A DNA stretch of 64,000 bases from Prochilodus magdalenae (lineage: Eukaryota; Chordata; Actinopteri; Characiformes; Prochilodontidae). The stretch's first letter is position 1, and every line of letters begins with the position of its first letter. Below are positions 33,871 to 46,689 of the stretch, piece by piece. The position numbers and the translations under genes were made by a program. The DNA lies in assembly GCA_024036415.1 (NCBI GenBank), contig JAMWET010001256.1:204001-268000 (forward strand), in the 5' to 3' direction. A model generated the notes under the pieces. That model did not search any database and was not told the DNA's origin. It worked only from the letters and a program-made list of their open reading frames with translations.

Positions 33871-36839
33871 ATTCCTATGTGTGCAAGCACTAATTCTACC
33901 AGTTCTAAATTCTACATGATCAACAACTTTGTATTAAACTTTGAGCTTTATTGTTGGTGATTTACCTTTTAAACAGGGGGTTTAAGGTGAAAAACACTCC
34001 ACATCTAATTTACATCTGTTTACATGCACTTTATAATCTGATCATAATCATACTCTATTATTCAAATGGTCATGTGACAACATACACAAATTTCCTAGAT
34101 TAGATTAAGGCCTAAAAATCTGATTATAAAATCTGATAATGAAATTCTTCAGAACATTGTAAACCTGTATTCTTTCAGGTGTATGTTCAAATTTTCAGGG
34201 ACAGTGAATCGATGTTTAAACAGCTGCGTCATGAAGTTTACGTTTTATGTTTCATTTACCTCACGTTTACTAGAGTTTTGGTCAGTTGCAAAGCAGAAAT
34301 CCAATTACTGCCTGACTAGTGTAGACTTGGAATTTTTCTATTATCTGATTACTCAACAGTTGAATAGATCTCTGACAAAATCAGATTTTCTGCAGTTATC
34401 AAAGTAATAAGAGCATGAAAATGGTGGTTTGGGCTGTTTTCAAAAATTATTATTATATATATATACATATGTATGTATATACATATATAATAGTAATGTT
34501 ATCAAACTACTGTAAACAAATTTTTGGAAGATGTGCAGTATTTAAACACCACTGTTGTTAATTTACAGAAGCAGATTGTAGCCTCCCATTCACAAAACAT
34601 TTGATTACCTTTATTTCGCAGACATTTTGTTTAATAATTGTAATGGTTATTAACATGATAAAATATTCTTTCTATATTCTACTATATTCTCCTTCTATAT
34701 CTATGTACAGAACTGAACCAATGAAACTGTTGAAACGATACTACTGGACTTTTTACCATTTTTAAAAACATTTATAAAGATGTGTAAATGCCTGCATCGG
34801 AAACCAGTGATATGGTTGAAATTGTGTACATGATGAGTACAAGTGGAGAGTTTAGCATGTGAGGATTCAGCACATCTGTCAGATTTTCAGTCTACAGATT
34901 GCTGAGGTTTTTTCTCTATAAAGAACACCCGAAGGCAACCAGGGCCCTGTTTCTGCTGTGTTTTATAGTTGTGCAGTTGTTTTGGTCTGACCTGCGCTTT
35001 TAGTAAAATTGAGTAAGCAGATGTTGGAACCAGGGCTCGAATGAAAGCTGATTTGATGTTACTCTGGAGAATATTGTTGATTTATATGTTTGAATAAGGC
35101 ACTGAGACGTTCATATTGAGAAATTTGACCAGAGATGTTGTGGAGAAGGTGTCTGTGTATTTACAGTACTGTGTAAAGAGGACAGTCTACAGCAGTGATG
35201 AAAGCTGCCGCTCTGTTTGTGTGGAATGACAACAAGCTTACAACAACTTTACTCCTAGTCTCAGTGTATACAATATCTATAAAACAATCATTTTTCCTTT
35301 TTTTACCACTCATATTACTCTGACTCATTTAGCTGTTTCTTTGTTTGATTTGTGTTGTAATCAGCCACCATAGTGATTTTAGCAGATTTAGATCATTTAT
35401 TTTCCAATACAAATGTCCTTATTTATGTTTTATAAATCTGTTTTGAGTATTCTATTGAACACTATCTTAAATATTTGAGTATTCTGTAAGAATAACGCAT
35501 GTTTAAATGAATGCATGACTACTTGTTCTTTATTCTAATTGTTTCTTTAATTGATATTTTTAACATTTTTATTTGCAGTAGTGTTGGTTTTATTAGTTTC
35601 GTGTTTGCTGAGTAACTGAGACTGCCGTCTCAGGTGACCCAAAGAGCTAACAGAGCAAACCAGTGTCACGTTAGATACAGATGATGACTTGGAGTTTAGT
35701 CTTCGGATCCGTCGACTCTACATTATATCAAACAAAACATGGTCATCCGCTCAAATCAAATGGTATTCCCAAAGTTTATTATTTACCAGTGAAGCTTGGC
35801 CATTTGGATGGCATGTGGAATTCTTGTGTTTGTGTAGCATTTCTTTGTTTAATTCAGGCTTGGAGAGCGTGTCAGAGCACTACCCTGCTAGCTAATGGAG
35901 TTCAACTGAGGTTCAGCTGTTCTGCAGTGAAAACATTATTTTTATGGATAACATGATTAACTGGTACCAAATATTACACTGTTCTGAGTAATTGTAATAA
36001 AACATGCTGAATCCTGTAATACTGTAGTACTGAATCGCACCATGTGTTTTTAAAAGTTTGAATTGTTTGCAAAATATTCATAGTCATACAATGGCACATC
36101 CATAGTCCTAATTTGGAATTAAGCATTCTGTCTGTCCACAGTGCTACTGTACTGCTGTGTGTTGCTTAGTGTTATTGTATTAATATGATGAAATACACTT
36201 AAATGCCTCCACTTTGTTCCTCTGTCTATACTTTTTCATATCACCAATGACTTTTGCCAATTCTGTTTGGATTTTGGTTATCCTGACACAACTATGACAG
36301 CATCTTAAGGCACCCTAGGAGATGCAGTCTAGGTGCCGGTATAGTGTGTGCCCTATTTGTATCAGAGACAGCTTTTCACTGACCTTGTGAAGCGGTGATA
36401 TGTTGCAGGCAGTCTGATGAAAAGGTTTTTCTTCGCTGAGACATTAGTCTTTATTTTAAGTGATTTTCTTTGGTGCACAGTAGCACAGATAAAGTGGAAT
36501 GATGAGTCTGGTTCCATTAAACTGTCAGTGGACCTGCCTGAAAATCAGTCTCACAGAGAGGTGCAAATTGACTGACTGGGTTTAATGCTACCTTTAAATC
36601 AAATTGTTAGCATTTTTTCAGGAAAACAATCAGATAAGGCTCCGGTTTCCTGCAGGTGTTGCTAATGTGAAGTGATTGTTGGTTGCATTTGTGCTAATTG
36701 CAGTTTTAAGCCAAGTACTAGATAGCGTAGCCATATGGCATATGCTTGCAATTCATTCTTCTTCATGTGTTAAAATGTTGTAAAAGCTTTGTTAAAGTCG
36801 GTGTTCCTTGTGGCACTGTAAACTCTTTAGGCTCTCATC
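33871..36839. other. Intronic/intergenic, no gene seen
   Basis: Apart from the repeat at 34445-34595 no feature is supported. A frame at 35681-35956 has no recognisable domain or splice context. Confidence 0.4.
34445..34595. repeat. Unclassified repeat, family G copy 1, with palindromic TA tract
   Basis: ATATAATAGTAATGTTATCA, AACTACTGTAAAC, TTACAGAAGCAGATTGTAGC, CTCCC, collinear with 54363-54440. The leading TA/CATATGTATG tract is nearly self-complementary and could form a hairpin. Confidence 0.65.
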
Positions 36840-37395
36840 ATAAAAAAAATAGTTTCACAAATAGTTATGTAATGGTTAGTAATCAACCAACACGAATGAA
36901 ACTTGGGTATGTTTGACATTGTGAGACATGTGAATGATTCAAGGACGGGCTCTATCACTGACCTGACAGCCACTATTTAGTGAATACAAATTACTTCCAT
37001 TAGTCATCCTGTTAGTGCCAGCACCCAGACCATAATGATGATTGCCCTTAACACCATGTCAACGTCGCCAAAGACTGCACTGCTGTCGCGCCAGACTATC
37101 ATAGAGTGACTCAGAATGGCAGCAGGTCATCTTCAGTATCGTGTCCCGCTTTTGATGAAGATGAACGGTTTGTTATCACCGTCACATAGCCAGAAGGCCT
37201 GTTTTCAATCCGCCTCCACTCCTAACACAATTTCTACAGGAACTATGTGAGAATATTCAAGCTACATAGGATGGATGGTCACAGAACACCATTAGGAACC
37301 TCTACAACTTTATGCCAAGATATATGCATGTTGCGTTAACAAACATGGCAGCTCGAACCCATACTAAGAGATATTACTTCTGTATGTGTAGCTGT
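36840..37395 (+). mobile_element. Tc1-like element, family A copy 4 (inverted)
   Basis: In reverse complement it runs collinear with copies 1-3: TTCCTAATGGTGTTCTGTGA, GAAGATGACCTGCTGCCATT, GTGCAGTCTTTGGCGACG, TTGAATCATTCACATGTCTC. It is the only copy in this orientation, and at its outer end the match to copy 2 extends to about 37395. No open transposase frame remains. Confidence 0.75.
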
Positions 37396-37434
37396 ATTTT
37401 GGCTGTTTGTGTTCCATCTTACAGTGGAGCATAT

Positions 37435-37765
37435 GCACTGACTGGCCACTACAGTAACTCTGTCTTCTTCTTGTTTCTGCACTCATTGTCCAATTATTAT
37501 TTCCCCGTACAATATTTTTTTAGTCCTACATTTGCAGCCAGTCCCTCTTTATACAGTATATATATTTCTTTATATATAAAGAAATGTATATATTGTGAAG
37601 CCCTCCTTCACCCTGTTCATCAAAGGTGAGGACCTCCACAGGACCACCACAGAACAGCTATTATTTTGGAGGTGGATCATTCTTAGCACTAGAGTGACAC
37701 TGATGTGGGGCTGTCATGTTAAAGTGTGTGCTGATATGTGTGGAGCAGACAGTATTAGAAGAGAT
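37435..37765. repeat. Interspersed repeat, family D copy 2
   Basis: CTCCTTCACCCTGTTCATC, GGACCACCACAGAACAGC and GGTGGATCATTCTTAGCACT match 25235-25330. An inner hairpin around TTTCTTTATATATAAAGAAA (about 37565) is specific to this copy. It begins right where Tc1 copy 4 ends. Confidence 0.6.
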
Positions 37766-38224
37766 GATCTAAAACTAACAAAAGCCCATAAAAGGAAAGT
37801 CCTGTGAATGCAAGGACGTGAAGGATATGATATTTGTCTGAATGCTGAATATTGTAGTAGCAGCTAAGATGTAGATTTTTGTAGTGCGACAGGAGAAGAA
37901 GGAATTGCAGTAATCCAGAAGTGCTGGTAATAAATGCATGCATTAGCTTAGCAGTACGTGCCTTAGAAAGAAAAGGCCGACAAAGGCATTACTTTTAAAT
38001 GGCAGTTGACTGACACAGTAGTGAAGTTCTTGATATGTGCATTAAAATTTAAATCGCAGTCTGTGCAACAGACCCAATTCAGCTGAATCGGTTGTCAGAG
38101 GGAGACAGACACATGAGCCAACCTGACACACTTGAACTCCTCTGTTCTCTTCTAAAGCCTCTAAACTTTTATTTGTTGGTGCACATGAATTATTCATATA
38201 TATAGATTCAGTGTTCAAAGTAAG
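37766..38224. other. Intronic/intergenic, no gene seen
   Basis: No supported feature. Confidence 0.4.
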
Positions 38225-38650
38225 AGTCAAAAACCTTTTATTTATGTTTAGTATGTTTATTTTATTATAGCCAACAAAACAATCGTAACACTTTCAAAAC
38301 ATTACTATATTAACAAAACAAATATGTGTTTCAGTAGTGACAATTTTTTGTTACACAGTGATTTTTAGGACAGGGATGTAGACTTGCTGCTCTAAAACAT
38401 AGGGGTGTTGTTATAATAAGGCTCTGCCTACTGACAGAAAGTCTGTGTTTTGGTAGTGAAATGACAATGTCATGATAAATCTAAATCTGTCAAGTTCACA
38501 TGTATTAAAAAAAAAAAAAATAACAACAGTTTTAGGGAGAAGATTCCTCTCCAAGAAATAGAAAATACATAATTTACTATTTTGTATATTTTAAGCTTAT
38601 TACTCAATCATCTCAATTAACGTCTTGGGATGAAATAGTTTATATTATAA
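38225..38650. repeat. Unclassified interspersed repeat, family C copy 3
   Basis: TTTCAGTAGTGACAA, GGGATGTAGACTTGCTGCTC, AGGGGTGTTGTTATAATAAG, CTCTGCCTACTGACAG and AAGCTTATTACTCAATCATC match copies 1 and 2 in order. An A-run of about 15 bases occurs at about 38508. Confidence 0.65.
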
Positions 38651-41600
38651 TTCTTGTAAGATCTAAATACTGATTATTAGATTCTCTTAACTAGTTTTGC
38701 GTAGTTTTAGGATTGCAGTTAGAACTAGTTATAGTTAATTTGGTAGAATGGTCTGTATACGGAAACCTAAATTCGCCGCTTTATTGTGTGTTCAGTTGTG
38801 TCATGTATGCTTTGGAGTGAAAAAGGAATATGCTGTGTAATTAGCACTGAATCCAAGACATATCGAACGCAAACTGATTGTTATCTCTCACCTCACCTTG
38901 TTTGTTCATGACAATAAAAATGTTTTGGAAATTGTTAAAATGAGGCAACATATACTTAGATTCCAGTACACTTGGTGGGGGATTGCCCAAGTAGAGCTTA
39001 TGTGTGTCATGTGTAGAACACAGTGAAATTAATCATACACAAATTATTGCACATCTTCTGCCTAAAATATGGCGTAGTGTGTAGTTTGGGTAGTTGTGTA
39101 GTGTGTTCACAGTGTCATGATAAAATGATGTGCTTTAATACTGTTCTGGTTATCTAGGAGAAAAACTTTTTTTTTTCTTTTTTTTTTTCTTTTTGGCTGA
39201 ACGATCTGACTCTGCTCAACAGCCACAGTAAACTTTTTTAAATTATCTCCTAACTTTATACAGACTTTTGGGGACATCAGTTTCTAATTAAGATCAAAAT
39301 ATTTCTGCCTCTGTTTGTCATTCTAAATCATTGTCATAGAATAGCCTGACGTTCTTGCTATGGCTGAACTAGCAATGCTGAGACAGCTGAATTCAACTGA
39401 GGCGGTACTCTTCCATTCAGATGTTTAAAAAATCTAATAATTAAAAAAAATCTATAATTTAATGCATCCTGAACGTACAAAATACTGAAAAATATACACA
39501 ATATAAAATGAATAACACATTCTACAGCAGACTATGCTTTGTAAAGATTGTGCAACTTTGCGTCAGTACAGCTACAAAGGAATAGAGAGGTCAGTTGTGC
39601 CAGTCAGTATTCTGGCTTTATTAGTTATTATGTGGATTTTTGAAAGTGTATACATTTCTTCTATTTATTGTTATTAAGAATGTTATCAACATATGACAGT
39701 ATTTCTCTCACTAACTATTTTCTTTGTTTGACATATTTTAGACGTCACAATAAAATTGGACCTTACTTGCACTAATCTACAGGGTCCTGGTGGTTGTTTA
39801 CAAAGCTTTGAACAGATGGAGCAACTGTTGGCATGGTCTCTAGACATAGATAAGGACTGTCATGAGATCCATCAGCCAGTTCATTTTGTGGTAATTGTCT
39901 TCTCCTCTGTGTAAAGATGGGGCTCATTCATTTTATACACGGTGCATGATGTGAACTGTGAAACAGATGGACTTTGACGTTATTTATGATGACTTGGGTT
40001 TAATGATTTAATTAGTGGTGCTAGGTAAGAACGACAGTTCTACTTAAGGGCCGTCAGTGGCTTTGACCAGTTTACTAACACAGGTTAAAATGACAAATGA
40101 TCATTACATCAATCATGCTTGACACAGTTGACCTAAGTTATAGTGATTATTGCCAACATCTCAGCCTTATCATTAGTTAGGCCTACAGCAAGCTGGATCC
40201 CTTCATCTTCCACATATAATATTTTTGAAAATCATTCGGAGGTGAGCCTTCTCAGTACATGAGTCATGTAGAAACAACATTTGGCAGCTCTGATTGTTTT
40301 ATGTGGCTAGGACAAAGTCTGATGAATGATTTAACAATTTAGGACTGCTCTATGTTAAATGATACTACCTCTATTGTAATTAATCTAAAATGGGCTCTCA
40401 AGAGCATTAGATTTAATCAGAATACCTCATTGGTTTGTGCAAGTGGGTTTTCATTTAATAACATGTTACACCAGGTCAAGAGTGAAAAGGCCATCATTGT
40501 TATTTTCTGTCTGTGTACTTTTACTAAAGTTTTAATTTTTTTTAATTTAATTTGTTTGCATGACAAACAGGACTGTGAAAAGGTATTCAGCATCAAAAAT
40601 AATTTTTATTTGAGCAGTCACTTTGAGTCTGTTTGCTCAGAAAAACACTAATATTAGAATAAATAGAAGCAGGATTAATACAGTGAGTTAGGCTGGGCAA
40701 TATTACAGTATTTGCCATTATAATGACAAATAATGTTACAATATGGTTCTCTGGGTGTGGGTATCGTCAGTAGTGAAAAAAACCTTTTAAGGACTGAATG
40801 TTTGATTAAAACATTAAGTAAGTAAGTTTTAGGGACTTGTTGCCCGAGGATGATCCGAGTGAATTATTACTATTGTCATAATTTCTTCATCAGTAAAATG
40901 CTAATTTTACATTTGAGACTTAACCATTGAGCAGACTTTTAAGTATGAGTGCCATGTTAACTCATACAGATGCATGATGTGGTTTGAAAAACAAAATTTG
41001 ACACAACCCCACCAACCTCTTACATAGTAAGAGCCACTTTTAAACGAGTGCCTAGTTAGACATCTTTAACTGGATTAAGTGTGGCATAGAAAAAACAGAT
41101 AATCGAATTCATGATTTTGCCAACTGCAAATGGATTGGACATAAAAATAAAAATTGTATATAAACTTCTGTGAAGTAGCATTACATTGTTACCATATTGC
41201 TCAACTCTACAGTAAGTGGTGTTTTTATGTAAGTCAATATAATTGTTTGACCATTTCCAAAACTCTTTGCATGGAAACCCAGGGTAGCAGCTGTCCAGTA
41301 CCTGGTCTGGCTACTTCATTAAATTAAACAAAGTGTTTTTGTCTTGGAATTGAACAAATCTGTACAGTGTGAAAGAGAAATCTGAACCCAGACCTGTGTT
41401 GGTCTAACCAGCTGATAACAGCCTTGTTTCAATTCTCTTCTTACCGCTTGGATGTGCGTGACACACATATATCCTTTAAACATAAATCCTAGCATCAAAA
41501 CAACTCTTTTTGTTTTAGTTGTTTGAGCATAACATACACGCTTACTCTGAGTAATTGCTTTGTCTGGCTATGAAATCGGTGTTGACTTGTGGCGATGCAG

Positions 41601-43675
41601 TGCCTTTCCTTTTGTTGTTGGCTGTGTAGCCTTTAGCATGCTAACAAGCTAATTGAAAAGAGTATTGAAGTTGTACAAGCAGTCATATATATAAGATGGA
41701 TTCATTTGTACCTTGTAATCCAGTCAGGCTCCAAGTGTCGATTTAAAATGTACCTTATATGGCAGTCGACACTTCGGACCTGACTGGATTTTTTTGTTCG
41801 ACTGTTGTAATTCATAGCGCTTTGTGATCGCATTCCCTTTCATTTAGAGGAAATCAAATCCTTTGACACAGTGTAAACACACGCAATAGCTGCTTTGGAA
41901 ATAACAACCTACAGAGTCGGAACATTTTGATGGATCCTCCTTCACATGTGGTGAATAACTGTTGTGCAGTGATCTGGCAGAGGGACAGCAGCTTGAATGA
42001 AACCAGTCGCCATCAGAGAGAGGGACATAACTGTGCCTGGATGTCTGTTGTTGCTTAAAGCAGCCTCTCAGCAACCTCCAAAACAGGCATTATCAACTGG
42101 ACTAGAATTTTTTGGAGACCTGAGGCCACTGGATAGAATCTAGGAACAGGGAAAAGTCCTCATCTGTTGTGACCCGAAACATAATTAGAGTCTGAAAAGG
42201 TTAATTGCACAAGCGCTATGAGTAATGGTTGGCTATCACAATGCACACAATATTCAATATTCCATGTTCCGTTAATATTTGTGAAACTTTGAGAAAGTCT
42301 AAAAATGTTACTTAAATGTCTGCTACAAGCTTTATTTGTCAATGTTTAAGGTCAGGTGTAAAGTTAATCGTTCCAAAAGCATCCCAACTTCGTTTAAATA
42401 TTGTCCTGTGTTCTGTTGCTTATCATGCTCAGCATGACGGGATGGTAGAAGTCTGGAGCCCTAGGGAACAGTTGACCTATGCTTGCTTCAGCCACAGATA
42501 CTTTCTTTTGTAGCAACTGTTGTGAAGTTGGACAAGCTTTGCAGAAAAATGGCCAGCTTGTTACTGTAGCACTTTCACTGGACATTCACACTAGCAGCTG
42601 ACACAGCAACAGGCGTCCAGTCATTTGCTGAGGGAGTACACAATGGTTAGCCATGCTTTAGTCAACAAGAAGTAAGTGACAGTTGCAGAGCAACAAGCAA
42701 CAAGCTGAACTGAAGTTTTCTTAGCATCATGCAAATTAGCAATGATGTGATAGTTAAACATAATCAATCATTGATACGATGGTCTGAGATCGGAGCCCAT
42801 GCTCTCAGAAGTTATTGCTTCTAATGGCAATGTGTTTCTTTTCCCAATAGTGTTGCCTAAAAATAGAAGATAAAGTTGTAAGCTGAAAAAAGTTTACAAG
42901 CAATTCATACTTTAAAGAAATAGGTAATTCATTTAGAGTATTAGTGTTTACACGATTGTCAGAAGCTTGATCAACAGTGGATGTACATTCATGACAAGAA
43001 GAGAGGCCTTGAACACCCATAAAGGGCAAAGTAGAACATCCATTCTGATGTTCCTAACAAACACTAGGCAATAGTTAAAACCTTTCCTGTAAATACAAGC
43101 ACAAACTTATTGAGCTTAAACCACAGCAAGGTCTTCTTTAAGGTCACAATAGCTTTCTGATGTAGTTTTAGAAACACAATATTACGTTATGTAATATTAC
43201 GTTACTTTAATTTCATTATGTAGCTGATTACTACCCATTTCATACAACAGGTGTTGTGCCCAATGCAAGTTGCATGCAGGCATATGGATGACCCAGGTTG
43301 TGTTGGTAATGTCTCCTGTTACTTTTTATTAAAAACAGTCTAGCATTTTTTAACTGGTGATTCTGTGGCATTCAGTTTTTGGGTTTGTCTGTAAAACCAT
43401 ATGTAATTACAATGCACGCAAAAAAAAACACAGAGAGTTTTGACTGATATCTTGTGTGCTAGTTTGAAGAACAAAGTTTGGCCACAAATTTCTCCACTGA
43501 GCTCCCAGTTGTGGCAAACATTTATTAAATATAATTAAATTTTATTCATCCAACTCTGAGGCAAAATTTAATGTACTCATCTAATTTAATAAAGGATTAA
43601 TTAGACAAACTCGGTGTTGGAGGGTAACAACAAATAATGGTAGGCAGCAATGAGGCCAAGTGCTTGTTTGTTTTG
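38651..43675. other. Intronic/intergenic, no gene seen except a hairpin
   Basis: Long stretch without supported exon or mobile element. It contains the T-rich tract at about 39167-39193 and the hairpin at 41717-41790. Confidence 0.4.
41717..41790. repeat. Near-perfect inverted repeat / hairpin
   Basis: The 25-base left arm (AATCCAGTCAGGCTCCAAGT plus GTCGA) pairs with the right arm (TCGACACTTCGGACCTGACT plus GGATT) with only two mismatched positions around a 24-base loop. The total of 74 bases is pre-miRNA-sized, but such a stem could equally be a tiny fold-back transposon. There is no flanking evidence for either. Confidence 0.85.
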
Positions 43676-44236
43676 TAGCACTAGTTCTTAACTCTCTTAA
43701 ACTTTATAGTTCTAGTTCCAAACTCTCTAAAACTTTGTAACCCTGTCTCTTAACTTTCTAAAACCTTCTAGCTATGGCTGTGAGCTTTCCAAAACTGTAG
43801 TTGTAGTTCTTGTTACAAACTCAGAACTAAAGCTACAAGGTTTTAGGTGAGGCCAGTCGTTCTCTGAGTAGGGGGTTTAGGGCCATTTTTTGCCATTTGG
43901 GATTTGCACACAGAGGAATTTGTCTTCCGCATTTAACCATCCATTAAATGAAACACCCACATACACACACACACTAGTAAACACACACTAGCGGGAGCGA
44001 AAACACCTGCCCAGAGCAGTGGGGCAACCCTACCCGCGGTGCCCGGGGAGATTTTGGGGGTTAGGTGCCTTGCTCAGGGGCAAATCAGTTGTTATTATCA
44101 GTTCAGGTAATAAAACCAGCAACCCTCTGGTTACAAACCTCCAGCCTACAACCCACAACTGAGAGTTTCTACAACTTTCTAAAACCTTGTAGCTCTAGTT
44201 CTGAACTCTCTAAAACCTTGTAGCTCTAATTCTGAG
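43676..44236. repeat. 31-bp tandem array split by a SINE-like insert
   Basis: Units of 31 bases of the form TAGCTCTAGTTCTGAACTCT followed by CTAAAACCTTG start at 43676, 43707, 43738 and 43769, become degenerate to about 43855, and resume at about 44160, 44190 and 44221. Near 43826 the unit appears inverted (GAACTAAAGCTACAAGGTT). Confidence 0.8.
43855..44160. mobile_element. SINE-like repeat
   Basis: Contains GCATTTAACCATCCATTAAA, ACACACACACTAGTAAACAC, CCGCGGTGCCCGGGGAGATT and GGTTAGGTGCCTTGCTCAGG. The order is that of a very common otophysan repeat I recall, whose end carries a decayed tRNA B-box-like segment. A shorter inverted copy is at 33765. It lies inside the 31-bp tandem array. Confidence 0.7.
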
Positions 44237-46689
44237 CCACAGAAGCAAAATCTAGTCTGACCATCTACATCTGGAATAAGTGGCAAATTATTTGCTATAA
44301 ATGATTGTGTAAATATGATTTTACACTGAACATTTTATTTTGAAATAACAATGCAAAATAAACTTTTATTAAAACAAGTATATATCAGATTTTATTTTTA
44401 CTATGACATTTTTACTGTGATTGTTTTAGCCTGTGCAGTACAGTTTATCCATGGTTTCAACATCCAAGCAGGTTATCTGCAGTCATTAGTCCTATACTGT
44501 GCTGCAGTAGGATATCATCTTACCACCTAATGTTAATAACTATGAGCATGAGCTGTATTACATAAAATTGGGACTGCTGTTTCCTTATATGATGCTTTTC
44601 TCTGGGTAATGGCATGTTTTCAGGATGTGAATGTTGGCGTGTGTGGGTGTATGTCTGTGTGTGTATGTGTGTGTATGATTACAAGGACAAGCTGTCTTTG
44701 TCTAACTGCCATTTAATGTACAGGAGAAAGTTCTAGAAGCCCCTACTCTCTGCCTGCTAACTCAAAACTAGCTTCAACCAATTATAAGAAAAATTCAATT
44801 ATGTGACCTAATTTTTTTTGGAAATGCCAAAAGTCCAATTCATTAGCTATGAATGGTTGCTCAGAACTGCAGCCTAGCTTATCCAAACCCCTCACCCTCT
44901 CAACCCCCCTAACCACCACAGTGCACTATGCATTTTGTTTGGCTTCTGATCTGATCTTTGCCATGTTGCTCTGAACAGAATGATGCATACTCTCCACAGT
45001 AGAGCCCAATTGTTGACTGATAGTTTCATTGAAGGCTGGAAAACAAAGGAAACACTACCTGTATTGTAAGTCAGTGGTCTTGGCCAGGCTTCGCAAGTTC
45101 TTGCGGTCATTTATGTTGGAGGACGTTTAAACAAAAGCTCTCGCTATGTAATCGGTTTCACACTACAGCAGCCAAAAGAAACACATGCTTGTTTGCTTGC
45201 TGGCATCTGTGAATAAGGCCAGATTTACATTGTTAGCCATTTGCTATTCGAGTTTTTCTACTTTCAAGGTTTTTAAAGATCTTTCAAGGGACACAGGCTT
45301 TGGACCCAATTACTTTTTTAATTTTATTTCATTCTTTTTATTTCATCTCAGCTGAACCCTTCTGAGAAAATGATTTGTAAAACTATTAATCTATATAGTA
45401 AATATTTTTTTTAATGTAATTAATGTAAAAAAATAAATGTATTAATTGAGTGCATTTGTAACACTGTAGAAATAAATGCAATAATAATCAAATTAGATTC
45501 CAATTCAACATTGTAGTGTCATATTGCATTTGATTGCATTAGGCATTGTTTTGTTGGAGTACAACACTGTGACAATGTTCATCATAAAGAATGAAGAACT
45601 TGTAGTGTTACAGCACTACTGATAATACCACTCATATGCTGTCATTAAAAAATCTCAAGTAGTTTAAACTGAAAAATGCTATCATATCTGTAGATATTGC
45701 TATATGTCTCTAGGTTGTCAGTGGCTGATATGATGAAGCTATATGTTTAGCTGGTGAGTTGGAAGTAGATCAAACAAATGTGAGTGTCGTTATGTGCTAT
45801 GGAGCTGAGCATGCAGCCTGCTTAGCTAAACACATCCTTTAGATTTTTCTACAGGATCATTTGTGTCATGGATTGTCAGAGGCTCATGGACATTTGAATG
45901 GATATGTTGTATTGCCTGAAATTATGTTTTTATGCCCCAATGCATTTACACATTGTTAAAATGTAGAAATTGGGACCTCGATTAGGATTACAGTTAGATA
46001 AAACATTTATTTCTGTGTGTTTCCAAATGCAATAAAATTAAAAAACAGAAATAAGCTATAAACAATAATAGTCAATAAAAGATTTGAAGCTGTGTATTTT
46101 AACTCAAAGAAAAAGCAACTAAAAATCAAACACTACTTGGAAAATTTCATAAGAAGACAACCAGACAAATGCACTACTTGTAACCTGCTTACACTTTTCC
46201 AAGTTGAGAAAAAATCCACTAGTTATAACACATAGAAAAGGTATGTGATTATTTGACATGCAGTCTGATAAGTCAGAAAATAAGTAGTATTGACTTTTAT
46301 TTTTGTACTTGTTTATTTCGGTCTGTTGGGGTGAGCTGAACTTGAATTCAGTGCTGAGAGCATTTGGGAAAATTGTTTTGTAAGAACTGTATGTAATTTT
46401 ACTGAGAGCACTCGGACAACAGGTCATTTTGGGGACTGTGTGATTTTGAAGCTCCACTCACTGTGCAGTACATAAAAAGCTGGACTTTTCTGCAACAGAA
46501 GACAAGCACACAAGTAATGAAGTAACCAGTAGCATTAGGAATACAGGACCATAAGTGCTTAAATATCTGCTTTTTACAACCATGTAATTATTACATAGCA
46601 TTAGTGATGTCAGTGCCAAAATCACAGGCTTTCCACAGGTGTTAAAAAGCACAGTCAGTTTTTACAAACCCAATTTCTTTCTTCATATA
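44237..46689. other. Intronic/intergenic, no gene seen
   Basis: A TG-rich simple stretch lies at about 44635-44675. No exon or mobile element was recognised. Confidence 0.4.

Noticed and set aside
43676..44236. CRISPR-like array
   Set aside because: Units are contiguous 31-bp tandem repeats without spacers, in a eukaryotic genome.
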